From Streptomyces sp. NBC_00154 (lineage in GTDB: Bacteria > Actinomycetota > Actinomycetes > Streptomycetales > Streptomycetaceae): DNA of 64,000 nt. The notes beneath the pieces were generated by a model, which did not search any database, was not told the DNA's origin, and saw only the letters and a list, made by a program, of their open reading frames with translations. Location of the stretch: positions 868,001-932,000 of the forward strand of contig NZ_JAPEMI010000002.1 of NCBI RefSeq assembly GCF_026342835.1, written 5' to 3'. Positions 54,494-64,000 of the stretch are shown here, piece after piece. The position numbers were made by a program, and so were the translations under genes. How positions within the stretch are numbered: position 1 is the first letter of the stretch; each line of letters opens with the position of its first letter.

Positions 54494-54599
54494 GCGCGGA
54501 GTGCGGTCGTCGCTTGAGTCGAGGACGCTGCCTCAGAGCCGTGACGCCCTTTGGGTGAGCGGCTCGAGCCACCTGTTCGGAGTTGCTGACCTGCTTGCT

Positions 54600-54990
54600 T
54601 GTTGGTCACCCGGCGATAGCGAGGAGGTCGTCGTGCAGGATGGCGATGCCGAGCTTGGTGTGGTGGACGCCCCGTCATTGAGGCGGCGGGAGCCTCGGAG
54701 GATCTTCCAGCCCGTCAGCCGGGCGAAGACGTGCTCGACGCGGGAGCGGGCCTTTGGGTGTGGGCGGTTGTGTTCCTCCCGCCAAGTCGGCAGGTCGGCC
54801 TGGCTGCGCTCGCGACGGTGCGCGATGGGCAGGCCGATGTCCGGGTAGCCGCCGTCCGCGACGATTGTGGTTCTGCTGGCGGCGTCCTTCGCATCGGACA
54901 ACTCCCAGGCCTTGCGGTCGTTGCCCTCAGCCACACCTGCCTCCCGGTTGGTCGGCAAGAGGCGAGGGGGGAAGCCTCCCGGCGACTGCG
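54600..54990 (-). pseudogene. IS5-family transposase C-terminal remnant
   Basis: The minus strand holds TTIVADGGYPDIGLPIAHRR (second Asp) and RSRVEHVFARLTGWKILRG (Glu), like the transposase at 5942, then changes frame near 54690. The N-terminal half is missing. It is a decayed insertion between hydrolase 2 and TetR 2. Confidence 0.75.
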
Positions 54991-55112
54991 TGGACGGCCG
55001 TGAGTCGTCCCGTTCGGGGCCCACGGGACCGTCGTCGCGTTCGGGCTCGACGTCCTCACGCATGGCGCGCCGGAGGCAGGCTGCGACCCTGCCGCGGATT
55101 TGACCGTCCCCC

Positions 55113-55685
55113 TCAGCGCATGAAGGTGAGGGCGTTCGCAATTCCCTGCTCGAGGATCTCGTCGGCGAACTTCCGGTCGGAGAGGGCGCGGGACAGTTGC
55201 AACGTCCCCACCATCATGGTGTAGAGCCCGATGGCCCTACCGCGAGCGGACTGCGGATCCTCGGGTGTCAGGCGGGCGGCGATCTCTTCCACGATCTCCC
55301 GCGCGCCGTCGGTGTAGGCCTGCTTGGTCCCGTCCCCGCAGCGGCCGATCTCGTCGAGCAGGGCGGCGGAGGGGCATCCGACGGCGGGGTGGTCCCGGTG
55401 CTCGGGCGACAGATAGTCGCGAACGAGGTCCTCGAGTCCCGGGCGGCCGGGCCGCAGAGTGCCGTACTGTGCGACCTGCGTGCGCAGTTCGTCGGCCACG
55501 ACATGGGCGACGAGGTCGTCCTTGGACTCGAAGTGGGCATAGAAGGCTCCGTTGGTGAGCCCGGCATCCGACATCAGCGTGGAGATGCCCGAGCCGTCGA
55601 TGCCGTCCTGCTTGAACCGGTGGCCGGCCTTCTCGATGATCCGTTGCCGCGTCACCTGCTTGTGCTCCTTGGCGTAGCGCGCCAC
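55113..55685 (-). CDS. TetR-family regulator 2
   Basis: A 190-aa repressor closely related to TetR 1 across the DNA-binding domain (RYAKEHKQVTRQRIIEKAGH, DAGLTNGAFYAHFESKDDL) and along the ligand domain. GTG 55685 with TGGAGGAAG upstream is used. Divergent from the amidase gene, with an operator-like dyad at 55742 between them. The two regulators probably read the same or overlapping sites. Confidence 0.9.
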   Translation of the reverse strand: MARYAKEHKQVTRQRIIEKAGHRFKQDGIDGSGISTLMSDAGLTNGAFYAHFESKDDLVAHVVADELRTQVAQYGTLRPGRPGLEDLVRDYLSPEHRDHPAVGCPSAALLDEIGRCGDGTKQAYTDGAREIVEEIAARLTPEDPQSARGRAIGLYTMMVGTLQLSRALSDRKFADEILEQGIANALTFMR

Positions 55686-55741
55686 GGGCTTCCTCCATTC
55701 GCTCCACGGGGCCATTGCCCCGCACCCCATCCTAATCTATG

Positions 55742-55759
55742 GTCTGACGCACGTAATAT
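55742..55759. promoter_or_regulatory. Shared TetR-type operator, site 5
   Basis: GTCTGACGCACGTAATAT has a good right half (CGTAAT) and a weaker left half, matching the dyad at 12 of its 16 fixed positions. It lies between the divergent TetR 2 gene and the amidase operon. Confidence 0.5.
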
Positions 55760-55802
55760 TATGAGTGACAGATAATTCGCAACTGATCTGCCACTGTCAG
55801 AG

Positions 55803-57287
55803 ATGAGGCATGCCGTGAGTGACGTTCCCTTCCAGTCCGCCGTGGATCAGTCACGCGCGCTGGCCGCGGGTGAGATCTCGAGTCGGGAGCTCGTCGAGCT
55901 CTACCTCGAGCGAATCGCCACCCACAACCCCGTGCTGAACGCGGTGGTGACACTCGATCCCGAACGTGCCCGCCGCGAGGCCGCGGAAGCGGACGCCGCG
56001 CGGGCGGCGGGGCAGGACCTCGGTCCGCTGCACGGTGTGCCGATCACGGTCAAGGACAGCTTCGAGACAGCCGGGATGCGCACCGTCGGCGGGCGCGTGG
56101 ACCTGAAGGACCACGTGCCTGACCAGGACGCCGAGGCGGTCAGGCGATTGCGTTCGGCCGGTGCCGTGATCATGGGGAAGAGCAACATGCCGCCGGGCAA
56201 CCAGGACGTCCAGGCCGACAACGCGGTGTTCGGTCCCTCATCGAATCCCTGGGACACGACCCGCACCTCCGGCGGGTCCGCCGGAGGCGGCGCCGTCGCC
56301 ACCGCCGCGGGCCTCGCGGCGTTCGACTTCGGCTCGGAGATCGGCGGGTCGACCAGGATCCCCGCCCACTTCAACGGCCTGTACGGGCACAAGTCGACCT
56401 GGCGGTCGATCCCCCTCAGCGGGCATGTCCCCTACGGCCCGGGTGTGGGCTGGTGGACGGACGCCGACATGGCCTGCGGCGGCGCGCAGGTCCGCGACGC
56501 ACGCGACCTCGTTCCGATCCTCCGGGCAACGGCTGGGACGGCCGACCACGACGCCGGCTTCAGCTACACGCTCGCACCGCCGCGTTCGACCAAGCTATCG
56601 GACTTCCGGGTCGCCGTCTGGGGCGAGGATCCCTCGTGTCCGGTCGACAGCGACGTCGCCGCAGCCGTGGACGACGCGGTCACTGCGCTGCGGGCGGCCG
56701 GCGCGAAAGTCACGATCCGGCCCGCGAGCCTCCCCGTCGACATCGCGACGAATCACCGGAAGACCTTCCTGCCCCTGCTCTTCGGCGCGCTGTCCTACGA
56801 CCGCTCGGGCCTCACCCCTGCCCCCAACGCCGCGCTGCTGGCTCGGCTCCTCCAGCACCCGCGCGGCGACGCCGGTCCCGCCCTGCTCGGAACATTCCAG
56901 TCCCACTACCACTGGCTGAAGGCCCACACGGTGCGCAACGAGATCCGGCAGCGATGGTTCGAGTTCTTCAAAGACTTCGACATCGTGCTCATGCCAGTCA
57001 CCCCGACGGCCGCCCCCGCCCACCACAACAAACTGATCGACCGGTTCGGGCGGCCCTACGAAGTCGACGGTGTGCGACGTCCTTACTGGGACCAGATCAA
57101 GTGGAACGCCGTTGCCAACGTCTCCGGCGGTCCGGCGACGACCATCCCGGTGCGCAAGGGCAGGAGCGGACTGCCCATCGGGCTGCAGGCCATGGGCCCG
57201 AGCGGAGGTGATCTCACCACCATCGAGTTCGCCGCTCTGCTGGGTCGCGAAGTGGAGGGCTTCGTGCCGCCTCCGGCGTTCGCCTAG
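55803..57287 (+). CDS. Amidase (amidase signature family)
   Basis: A 494-aa amidase. The Ser-cisSer-Lys triad is visible as Lys84 (ITVKDSF), Ser159 (TSGGSAGGGA) and Ser183 (GSEIGGSTRIP). The family hydrolyses aliphatic, aromatic or indole amides and related esters. ATG 55803 or GTG 55815 could start it. It is the first gene of a likely operon with the CoA ligase (34-bp gap) and the flavin oxidoreductase. Confidence 0.9.
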   Translation: MRHAVSDVPFQSAVDQSRALAAGEISSRELVELYLERIATHNPVLNAVVTLDPERARREAAEADAARAAGQDLGPLHGVPITVKDSFETAGMRTVGGRVDLKDHVPDQDAEAVRRLRSAGAVIMGKSNMPPGNQDVQADNAVFGPSSNPWDTTRTSGGSAGGGAVATAAGLAAFDFGSEIGGSTRIPAHFNGLYGHKSTWRSIPLSGHVPYGPGVGWWTDADMACGGAQVRDARDLVPILRATAGTADHDAGFSYTLAPPRSTKLSDFRVAVWGEDPSCPVDSDVAAAVDDAVTALRAAGAKVTIRPASLPVDIATNHRKTFLPLLFGALSYDRSGLTPAPNAALLARLLQHPRGDAGPALLGTFQSHYHWLKAHTVRNEIRQRWFEFFKDFDIVLMPVTPTAAPAHHNKLIDRFGRPYEVDGVRRPYWDQIKWNAVANVSGGPATTIPVRKGRSGLPIGLQAMGPSGGDLTTIEFAALLGREVEGFVPPPAFA

Positions 57288-57321
57288 ACCGGCCGCACAC
57301 ACCCCGAGAACCAGGAGAGCA

Positions 57322-58887
57322 ATGATGCTCAGCCCGAGCCGCAACGTGTCACGACTGCTGACGGATTCCGCGTCCCGATACCCGGAGCGCACCGCGATCA
57401 TCTTCGGTGACGACCGGATCAGGTACGACGCCCTCGACTCCGCTGCCAACCGTGTCGCGAACCTGCTCGTCTCGCGCGGGATCCAGCCGGGTGACAAGGT
57501 CGCCGTGTCCTGCCCCAACCTGCCCCACTTCTCCAGCATCTACTTCGGCATCCTCAAGGCGGGTGCCGCGGTCGTGCCGCTGAACGTGCTGTTGAAGGCC
57601 CGCGAGGTCGCCCACCACCTCACCGACTCCGATGCGAAGGCGTACTTCGCCTTCGAGGGCACGCCGGAGCTGCCGGTCGGGGAGGCCGCGTGGGAGGGGT
57701 TCCAGGCGAGCGCGGGCTGCACCGAGTTCTTCCTGATCGAGGGCGGCGCCCCATGGTCCGGGGGCGAGACGCCGGAGTCGTACGCCTCGGTCGTAGCCGA
57801 GCAGCCCGTGACGTTCCGGACGGTCGAACGCGACGACGACGACACCGCGGTGGTCCTCTACACGTCCGGCACGACCGGTCACCCCAAGGGCGCGGAGCTG
57901 CGGCACCGCAACGTGTACGAGAACGCGCTCATCGGCATCGATCTGTTCGCGGCCGATCCAGAGCGCCCCGACACCTACCTGTGTGTGCTGCCGCTGTTCC
58001 ATGCCTTCGGCCAGACCGTCATCCAGAACGGCGCCTTCGCCTTCGGCGGCACGATCGTGATGCAGCCGAGGTTCGAGGCGCAGGCCGCCCTGCGTCTCAT
58101 GCTCACCCACGACGTGACGTTCTTCGCCGGGGTCCCGACGATGTACTGGGGTCTTCTCGCGGCACTCGACGAGACGGTCGACGTCGCCCGCCTGGCAGCC
58201 AACCTTCGCGTGGCAGGGGCCGGTGGCTCAGCCCTGCCCGCCGAGATCCACAAGCAGTTCGAGGAACGCTTCGGAGTCACGATCCTCGACGGATACGGAC
58301 TGTCCGAGACCTCCCCGATCGCGTCCTTCTCCCGGTTCGGCGAAAAACCCCGCGTCGGGTCGATCGGGGTGCCGATCCGGGGCGTGGAGATGAAGCTCAT
58401 CCGCGACGACTGGTCCGAGGTCACGGGCGGCCCCGACGAGATCGGGGAGATCGCGATCAAGGGACACAACGTCATGAAGGGCTACTACAAAAGGCCCGAG
58501 GCGACGGCCGAGGCGATCAGGGAGGGCTGGTTCCGCTCCGGCGACCTCGCCCGCAAGGACGAGGACGGCTTCTACTACATCGTCGACCGGTCCAAGGACA
58601 TGATCATCCGCGGCGGCTTCAACGTCTACCCGCGCGAGCTCGAGGAGGTGCTCATGGAGCACCCCGCCGTCTCGCTGGTCGCCGTCATCGGCGTACCGCA
58701 CCAATCCCACGGCGAGGAGATCAAGGCCGTCGTGGTGAAGAAGGCCGGGAGCGGCACGACCGAGGACGAGCTCGCCGCCTGGGCGAAGGAGCGGCTCGCC
58801 GCGTACAAGTACCCGCGCATCGTCCAGTTCGTCGACGAACTGCCCTTGACCTCCACCGGCAAGATCCTCAAGCGCCAACTTGCCTGA
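57322..58887 (+). CDS. Acyl-CoA ligase (AMP-forming, long-chain type)
   Basis: A 521-aa ATP-dependent acid-thiol ligase. The P-loop is LYTSGTTGHPKG, the acyl pocket motif DGYGLSET, and the hinge WFRSGDLARKDEDGFYYIVD with the catalytic lysine in TSTGKILKRQ. It activates a carboxylic acid as the CoA thioester. Directly downstream of the amidase, so it may activate the acid the amidase releases. The ATG at 57322 follows AGGAGAGC. Confidence 0.93.
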   Translation: MMLSPSRNVSRLLTDSASRYPERTAIIFGDDRIRYDALDSAANRVANLLVSRGIQPGDKVAVSCPNLPHFSSIYFGILKAGAAVVPLNVLLKAREVAHHLTDSDAKAYFAFEGTPELPVGEAAWEGFQASAGCTEFFLIEGGAPWSGGETPESYASVVAEQPVTFRTVERDDDDTAVVLYTSGTTGHPKGAELRHRNVYENALIGIDLFAADPERPDTYLCVLPLFHAFGQTVIQNGAFAFGGTIVMQPRFEAQAALRLMLTHDVTFFAGVPTMYWGLLAALDETVDVARLAANLRVAGAGGSALPAEIHKQFEERFGVTILDGYGLSETSPIASFSRFGEKPRVGSIGVPIRGVEMKLIRDDWSEVTGGPDEIGEIAIKGHNVMKGYYKRPEATAEAIREGWFRSGDLARKDEDGFYYIVDRSKDMIIRGGFNVYPRELEEVLMEHPAVSLVAVIGVPHQSHGEEIKAVVVKKAGSGTTEDELAAWAKERLAAYKYPRIVQFVDELPLTSTGKILKRQLA

Positions 58888-59031
58888 CCGGCCCCGCTGA
58901 ACAGAGCCGGCGCTCATCGGCGGTCGGGCAACTCGGTCGAGGCCGCGGATCGAGCCGGCCGATGCCCGACCGCTCAAGGGCACCTGCACACCCCTGCCCA
59001 CGCACTCCCCCCGACCGAAGGAGATCCGCAC

Positions 59032-60276
<1,245 letters not shown>

Positions 60277-60291
60277 GGCCCGCTCAGGCCC

Positions 60292-60339
60292 GCTGGTGCT
60301 GCCCGCGACGACCTTACGATCGCCGCGGGCAGCACCAGC
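60292..60339. terminator. Bidirectional terminator hairpin
   Basis: GCTGGTGCTGCCCGCG (60292-60307) pairs perfectly with CGCGGGCAGCACCAGC (60324-60339) around a 16-base loop. It lies between the convergent oxidoreductase and HxlR genes. Confidence 0.8.
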
Positions 60340-60357
60340 TTGCTCTCCGATGCCTGA

Positions 60358-61023
60358 TCAGGCCGACCGGTCAGTGGTGAGCCGTCGGGCCGCCTCGGCG
60401 AAGGCCGTGAAGAGGTGATTGACGGCCTCGGCGTCGCCGTCCACCGCAAGGCGGCCGGACTCGGTGGCGGCGGACGGCTTCTCATTCCCGAGCGACAGCG
60501 CGATGAACGTTCCTGCGTCGCAGGCCACAGTGGTGGGCGACGCTGCGGGTGACGGTGCGGACCGGACCTGGAGCGCACCGTCGCCGACGGTCATGGAGAA
60601 CCGTTCGCCGGCATCGACGTCGCACTCAAGAGCAAGGCCGGCCAGCCGGCCGGGGGCGATCGCCACGGTCATGCACAGCGCCACCATGTCCGTCCGAGCA
60701 GTCGACGGATCGACACCGTTGCTCATCAGGCCCAGGCCCCACAGTCCGAGTCCGATGATCGGGGTTCTCAGCCCTTCGCCGAACTCGGTCAGGGTGTACT
60801 CCGGCGTCGGCTCGGCCTTGGAGACGACGCCGATCGCGTGCAGAGTGCGAAGCCGGTCGGTGAGGCGATTCGGTCCGATCGACGGCATGCGGCCGAGGAT
60901 CTCGGTGAACCGTTTCGGGCCCAGCAACAGCTCGCGGAGTATGAGTACGGTCCAGCGCTCGCCCAGCACGTCCATCGCCGTGGCGAGTGGGCAGGCCTGC
61001 CCGTATCTGCGTACCGCTCCCAT
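60358..61023 (-). CDS. HxlR-family regulator with SCP2-like C-terminal domain
   Basis: A 221-aa protein. The winged helix is DVLGERWTVLILRELLLGPKRFTEILGRMPSIGPNRLTDRL; a second domain of about 100 aa (SMTVGDGALQVR ... AVNHLFTAFAEAARRL) resembles SCP2-like ligand domains found fused to HxlR proteins. ATG 61023 is used. It is convergent with the flavin oxidoreductase and is a plausible regulator of the nearby SDR. Confidence 0.8.
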   Translation of the reverse strand: MGAVRRYGQACPLATAMDVLGERWTVLILRELLLGPKRFTEILGRMPSIGPNRLTDRLRTLHAIGVVSKAEPTPEYTLTEFGEGLRTPIIGLGLWGLGLMSNGVDPSTARTDMVALCMTVAIAPGRLAGLALECDVDAGERFSMTVGDGALQVRSAPSPAASPTTVACDAGTFIALSLGNEKPSAATESGRLAVDGDAEAVNHLFTAFAEAARRLTTDRSA

Positions 61024-61115
61024 GTGTTCCACTCTACTGACACGTTCTGACGGGCCAACGCGAGGGCCAGGGCGTTCCATTCGGCCTGGCCCTCGTACGA
61101 CCGCTGCTACCGGAC

Positions 61116-61951
61116 TCAACGTCCTTCGAGCTTGCCGAGCAGCGCGCGTACTTTGAGATCACGTGCCAGACGCGCGTCGATTGCCGGGTTGATCACCCCT
61201 CGCAAGACGGACAGCGGTGTCCAGCGAGCCGGCCGGAACATGCGGGGTGAACGGTGCTCGATGGCATGCACGATGGCATGGGCAGCCTGGTCCGGTTCAA
61301 GGCGCTTGCGCAGCGGTCGCGGCGTTGTCCTGGACAGGAGGTTGCCGATCGTCGGGTCCTCGTCGACGCCGTTTCTGATCATGTCCGTCTGGATCAGCGA
61401 GAAGTAGGCGGTGGTGGCAGAAGCGCCGTGCTGGGCGAGTTCCACTCGGAGTCCGCGTCCGAGCTGCTCAACCGCGGCCTTGCTCGGGCGTAGGGAATCG
61501 CCCCCATGCCATTGAGGAAGGCGAATACCGAACTGATCAGTACGACCTGCCCCTGGTTGGCGACGATCTGCTTCATCGCCGCGTTCACGGTGTTGATAGC
61601 ACCGTTGACGTTCACGGCCAGCACTTTGTCGATCGCGGGTGCGGGCATGGTGCGAAGTGTGGAGCCATGTCCCATGATGCCGGCGTTCGCGATCACGACG
61701 TCGATCCGCCCGAACCGCTCACATAGCTGGGCTACGGCATCGTTGAGCGTGTCGCGGTCACAGACGTCTGCAGTGAAGCCGACGACGCCGGACGGTGAGA
61801 TGCGTGCTGCGATCTCCGGCGTGTTCGGATGCAGATCCACGATGCCGACCCGTGCGCCGCGGGCGAGGAGAGCCCGAGCCGTCGCGCTGCCGAGCCCGCC
61901 GGTGCCGCCGGTGATGAGTACGACCTTGTCGGCGAGTTCGTATTCAGTCAT
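61116..61951 (-). pseudogene. Short-chain dehydrogenase with frameshift in YxxxK
   Basis: The N-terminal half (from ATG 61951) has the NAD(P) motif TGGTGGLG, the NAG motif (IANAGIMG) and catalytic Ser near 140 and Tyr154 (GAIPYARA). Around 61480-61490 one base appears lost: the family sequence continues in another frame as KAAVEQLGRGLRVELAQHGA to the stop at 61116. The break falls between the Tyr and Lys of the active-site motif. With one base restored the protein would be intact, so decay and sequencing error are both possible. Confidence 0.85.
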
Positions 61952-62126
61952 GCGGATGCCTCGTCTTCAGTCATGGGGTTTTTGTCCGCGTCCACGTTCA
62001 GTGCGGCGAGTCCGAATTCGGGTCCGAGGGGCGGGACTTCGCGATCATCGTCGGCGCGCCGCTCCCGTTGTGAGCACACGTTGACCGCCCAGCGACGCCT
62101 TCGTAATGAAGCGGACGCTAGCAAGG

Positions 62127-62145
62127 ACTATATGAAATGTATAGT
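62127..62145. promoter_or_regulatory. AT-rich dyad in the divergent SDR region
   Basis: ACTATA-TGAAATG-TATAGT is a 6-bp perfect dyad in an unusually AT-rich patch, between the SDR gene (start 61951, minus) and the gene at 62165 (plus). It is a plausible HxlR operator; HxlR sites often have short AT-rich arms. Confidence 0.45.
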
Positions 62146-62164
62146 CATCGTGCGGGATCGGTTC

Positions 62165-62410
62165 ATGTCCGAACCGGCCATCGGCACACGTGAGTTGCTG
62201 CGCCGTGAACTCCTGGCCGTGCGCGGGGCCCCACCGTGGAGTGCATTCGGTGCATTCATCGATGCGGTGGCGGAGGTGGACATCGGGCTTGAGCGGTTCA
62301 TGCGGATCGACGATTGCGACACGTCATCGTCGGGGGCGAGCACCTGTCGTTCCTGGCGACCGAAGAGCTGATGTTCCACCGCCGTCTGGCCCGCGGCTAC
62401 GAGGCCGATG
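62165..62410 (+). pseudogene. Frameshifted fragment of an unidentified protein
   Basis: ATG 62165 opens with SEPAIGTRELLRRELLAVRG and FIDAVAEVDIGLERFMRIDD, then the coherent sequence moves one frame (VIVGGEHLSFLATEELMFHR, LARGYEADG) and runs into the tail of the next gene. I do not recognise the family. Frame change near 62310 and lack of a proper end suggest a truncated gene. Confidence 0.4.
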
Positions 62411-62412
62411 GC

Positions 62413-62878
62413 TCACGACCGAAGACGAGCACCAGGTCCCAGCCGGGCGGTGACTTCCCCAGGGGTGAGGGCGGAGTGCTCCGCGGAGCACTCGACGACG
62501 ACGCGGACCGGGGCGTCGCACTCGGTGTGGCGGACATCCAGCACGGGGCCCTCGGGGCCGAGGGTGTACGTCTCGCCCCACTGGCTCAGCGCCATGAGGA
62601 CGGGCCATAGGTCCCAGCCCTTGCGGGTCAGGCGGTATTCGTTGCGGGAGCGGCTGCCGGGCTCCTGGTAGGGGACGGTCTTCAGGATGCCGGCCGAGGT
62701 CAGCTTGCGGAGGCGGTCGCTGAGGACGGTCTCCGACAGGCCGATGTGGCGGTGGAAGTCGTCGAAGCGGCGGACTCCGTTGACGGCGTCACGCAGGATC
62801 GGCAGCGTCCATTTGTTGCACCACGTCGAGCGTGCGCTGGACGGGGCAGTTCTCCGTGCTCGTCTCAAGCCACTCCAT
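62413..62878 (-). pseudogene. HxlR-family regulator, frameshifted near the start
   Basis: From ATG 62878 the protein starts as HxlR proteins do (MEWLETSTENCPVQRTLDVV), then the family sequence continues one frame over as KWTLPILRDAVNGVRRFDDF and GLSETVLSDRLRKLTSAGIL to 62413. A one- or two-base loss near 62817 explains it. Otherwise it is a full-length, about 155-aa HxlR protein. Divergent from the truncated thioesterase gene. Confidence 0.78.
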
Positions 62879-62970
62879 CCAGTCATCGTAAGGCCCTGAC
62901 TTCGTTATTGAACAGCCAGGTGAGCCAGAAGCTAGCTTCACTCGTAAAAGTCAGATGGAGGCACCCGGTC

Positions 62971-63280
62971 GTGGGACGAACACGTACGTATCAATGGGAA
63001 GATCCCGCGATCCTGGCGGAAGCCGCCGGACGCATGGCCGGTATCGACTTCCTGCGCGAGGTGCAGGCGGGGCAACTGCCGGGGCCGCCCATCAACTACG
63101 CCATCGACTTCGCCGTGGACGAGGTGGAGCCCGGCAAGGCGGACTTCTCGCTGACGCCGGGTGAGGAGCACTACAACCCGATCGGCAGCGTGCACGGCGG
63201 CATCTTCGCCACCCTGCTCGACTCGGCGGCGGGCTGCGCCGTCCAGTCCACCCTCCCGCAAGGCATGGCGTACACCTCGC
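62971..63280 (+). pseudogene. PaaI-type thioesterase, 3' truncated
   Basis: From GTG 62971 the hot-dog fold is clear: QWEDPAILAEAAGRMAGIDF, then SVHGGIFATLLDSAAGCAVQ with the HGG...D active-site helix. After GMAYTS (about 63276) family similarity ends, about 60 residues before the normal C-terminus. The frame happens to stay open to the end of the window through unrelated sequence. It would hydrolyse acyl-CoA thioesters if whole. Confidence 0.7.
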
Positions 63281-63714
63281 GCCTGCGTGCGGAGGTGCAC
63301 GCAGCCGGGAACCTTTCACCGATCGCGCCGGCAGGCTGCTCGGTCGCGCCGCCAATCGTCTGCTCAGCCCGCTCCGGTGCGAACCGACACCCCGGCCGAC
63401 GGCAGCGTGACTTCCAGGGGGTGGCCGCGTTCTCCGCGGTATGCGCCCGGGGGTGTCGCACTGAAGTTCATCGGTGGGGCCGCCCGCATGCGGTGGAGGT
63501 TTGCCCTATCCACCTGTTCAGTCAGCGGGGGTTCCAAGCGGGCGCGGTCGCCCCGTGGTCTCACCGGCGATCAGGCGGGCGCCGAAGCTGTCAGCGCCTC
63601 ATCTGCGTGCAAGCGGCGCGTGACGGAAGCCTCATAACCCTCGCACCGGAGAACCCCATGGCAGCGGTCACGTTCCACAGGCCGTGCACCCGAGAGGACG
63701 GGGAACCTGTGCCG
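63281..63714. other. Stretch without supported gene
   Basis: Several overlapping frames on both strands are open because of high GC. A minus-strand end at 63364 (LEVTLPSAGVSVRTGAG) looks protein-like but has no start or family. The join at about 63277 marks a rearrangement that truncated the thioesterase. Confidence 0.4.
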
Positions 63715-64000
63715 TCAGCGAGGCAGTACGACGCCGACCTGCCCCCGGATTTCCTGCAGGATCTCATCGACGCTCGAGGCGATGTTCACGCTCGCCGCCA
63801 TGCTGAGGAACATGACGGCGGACACGATGTGCGCCAACGTCGCGGCAGCACCCTCCCCGACCCGCTCGTCTCGGCGCAGCACGGCAGCGATGGCCTCCTC
63901 GGTCTGCGCTGTGATGGTCAGAGCTTCGTGGTGGCGGGGCTCCTCGGGGTCTCCGAAGACCATCTCTCGCAGGTAGGTACGCCCGTTGTCGATCTGCGTG
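63715..64000 (-). CDS. TetR-like regulator, C-terminal part (5' end outside window)
   Basis: The frame is open from the window edge to the stop at 63715 and encodes about 95 residues of an all-helical domain (TYLREMVFGDPEEPRHHEAL, EEAIAAVLRRDERVGEGAAA, ASSVDEILQEIRGQVGVVLP). Length and helical pattern fit the ligand-binding domain of a TetR-family regulator, whose DNA-binding domain would lie beyond the window. Confidence 0.6.
   Translation of the reverse strand, partial: TQIDNGRTYLREMVFGDPEEPRHHEALTITAQTEEAIAAVLRRDERVGEGAAATLAHIVSAVMFLSMAASVNIASSVDEILQEIRGQVGVVLPR

Overview
The window is high-GC actinobacterial DNA that I read as Streptomyces. The evidence is codon use, GTG/TTG starts, ATGA/GTGA stop-start overlaps, long hairpins without T-tracts, an LmbE/mycothiol-type deacetylase, twin-arginine and lipoprotein exports, and actinobacterial integrative-element genes. 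It is accessory DNA, probably from a chromosome arm: insertion sequences (IS630, IS110, IS5, IS701, ISL3, TnpB), recombinase remnants and pseudogenes sit between small metabolic clusters.

Layout. 1-3.1 kb: a tandem array of three IS630-family copies, the first cut by the window edge, with a 1,246-bp period and CTAG junctions. 3.1-6.6 kb: an IS110 element, a zinc-ribbon hypothetical protein and an IS5 transposase. 6.9-11.2 kb: an alpha/beta hydrolase, an LmbE-type deacetylase, two small secreted products (one a 52-aa pre-peptide with two cysteines) and a broken [2Fe-2S] oxidoreductase subunit. 11.7-13.3 kb: remnants of an integrative element (GntR regulator, two tiny genes, integrase tail). 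13.4-17.4 kb: an FG-GAP remnant, IS5, a VOC protein and IS701 abutting a TetR gene. 17.5-24.6 kb: an amidohydrolase followed by a complete oligopeptide-type ABC importer with overlapping genes. 24.6-30.9 kb: a decayed region (split propeller-like gene, deleted lipase, membrane protein, frameshifted repeat protein, thioredoxin-like protein). 30.9-39.1 kb: a fructan module made of a LacI regulator, a sugar ABC importer, a PfkB kinase and a secreted GH32 enzyme, with paired LacI-type operators in front of both the transporter/kinase and the enzyme. 39.2-41.5 kb: ISL3 and recombinase remnants ending in the same tail sequence seen at 13.2 kb, so a 28-kb island may lie between the two.

42.0-46.4 kb is the most distinctive part: a cobalamin-type radical SAM RiPP maturase, a DUF5825-like partner and an MFS exporter, preceded by two short ORFs too small for routine gene calling that are candidate precursor peptides. 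A frameshifted YCII-like gene and a TnpB element with a candidate omega-RNA follow.

48.6-62 kb looks like a catabolic island: quinone oxidoreductase, two TetR paralogues, two alpha/beta hydrolases, amidase, acyl-CoA ligase, old-yellow-enzyme oxidoreductase, HxlR regulators, SDR and thioesterase. Five copies of one dyad (core ATTACG-N2-CGTAAT) lie in its promoter regions, suggesting a shared TetR regulon. Several genes here and elsewhere are broken by one or two bases, which could be decay or sequencing error.
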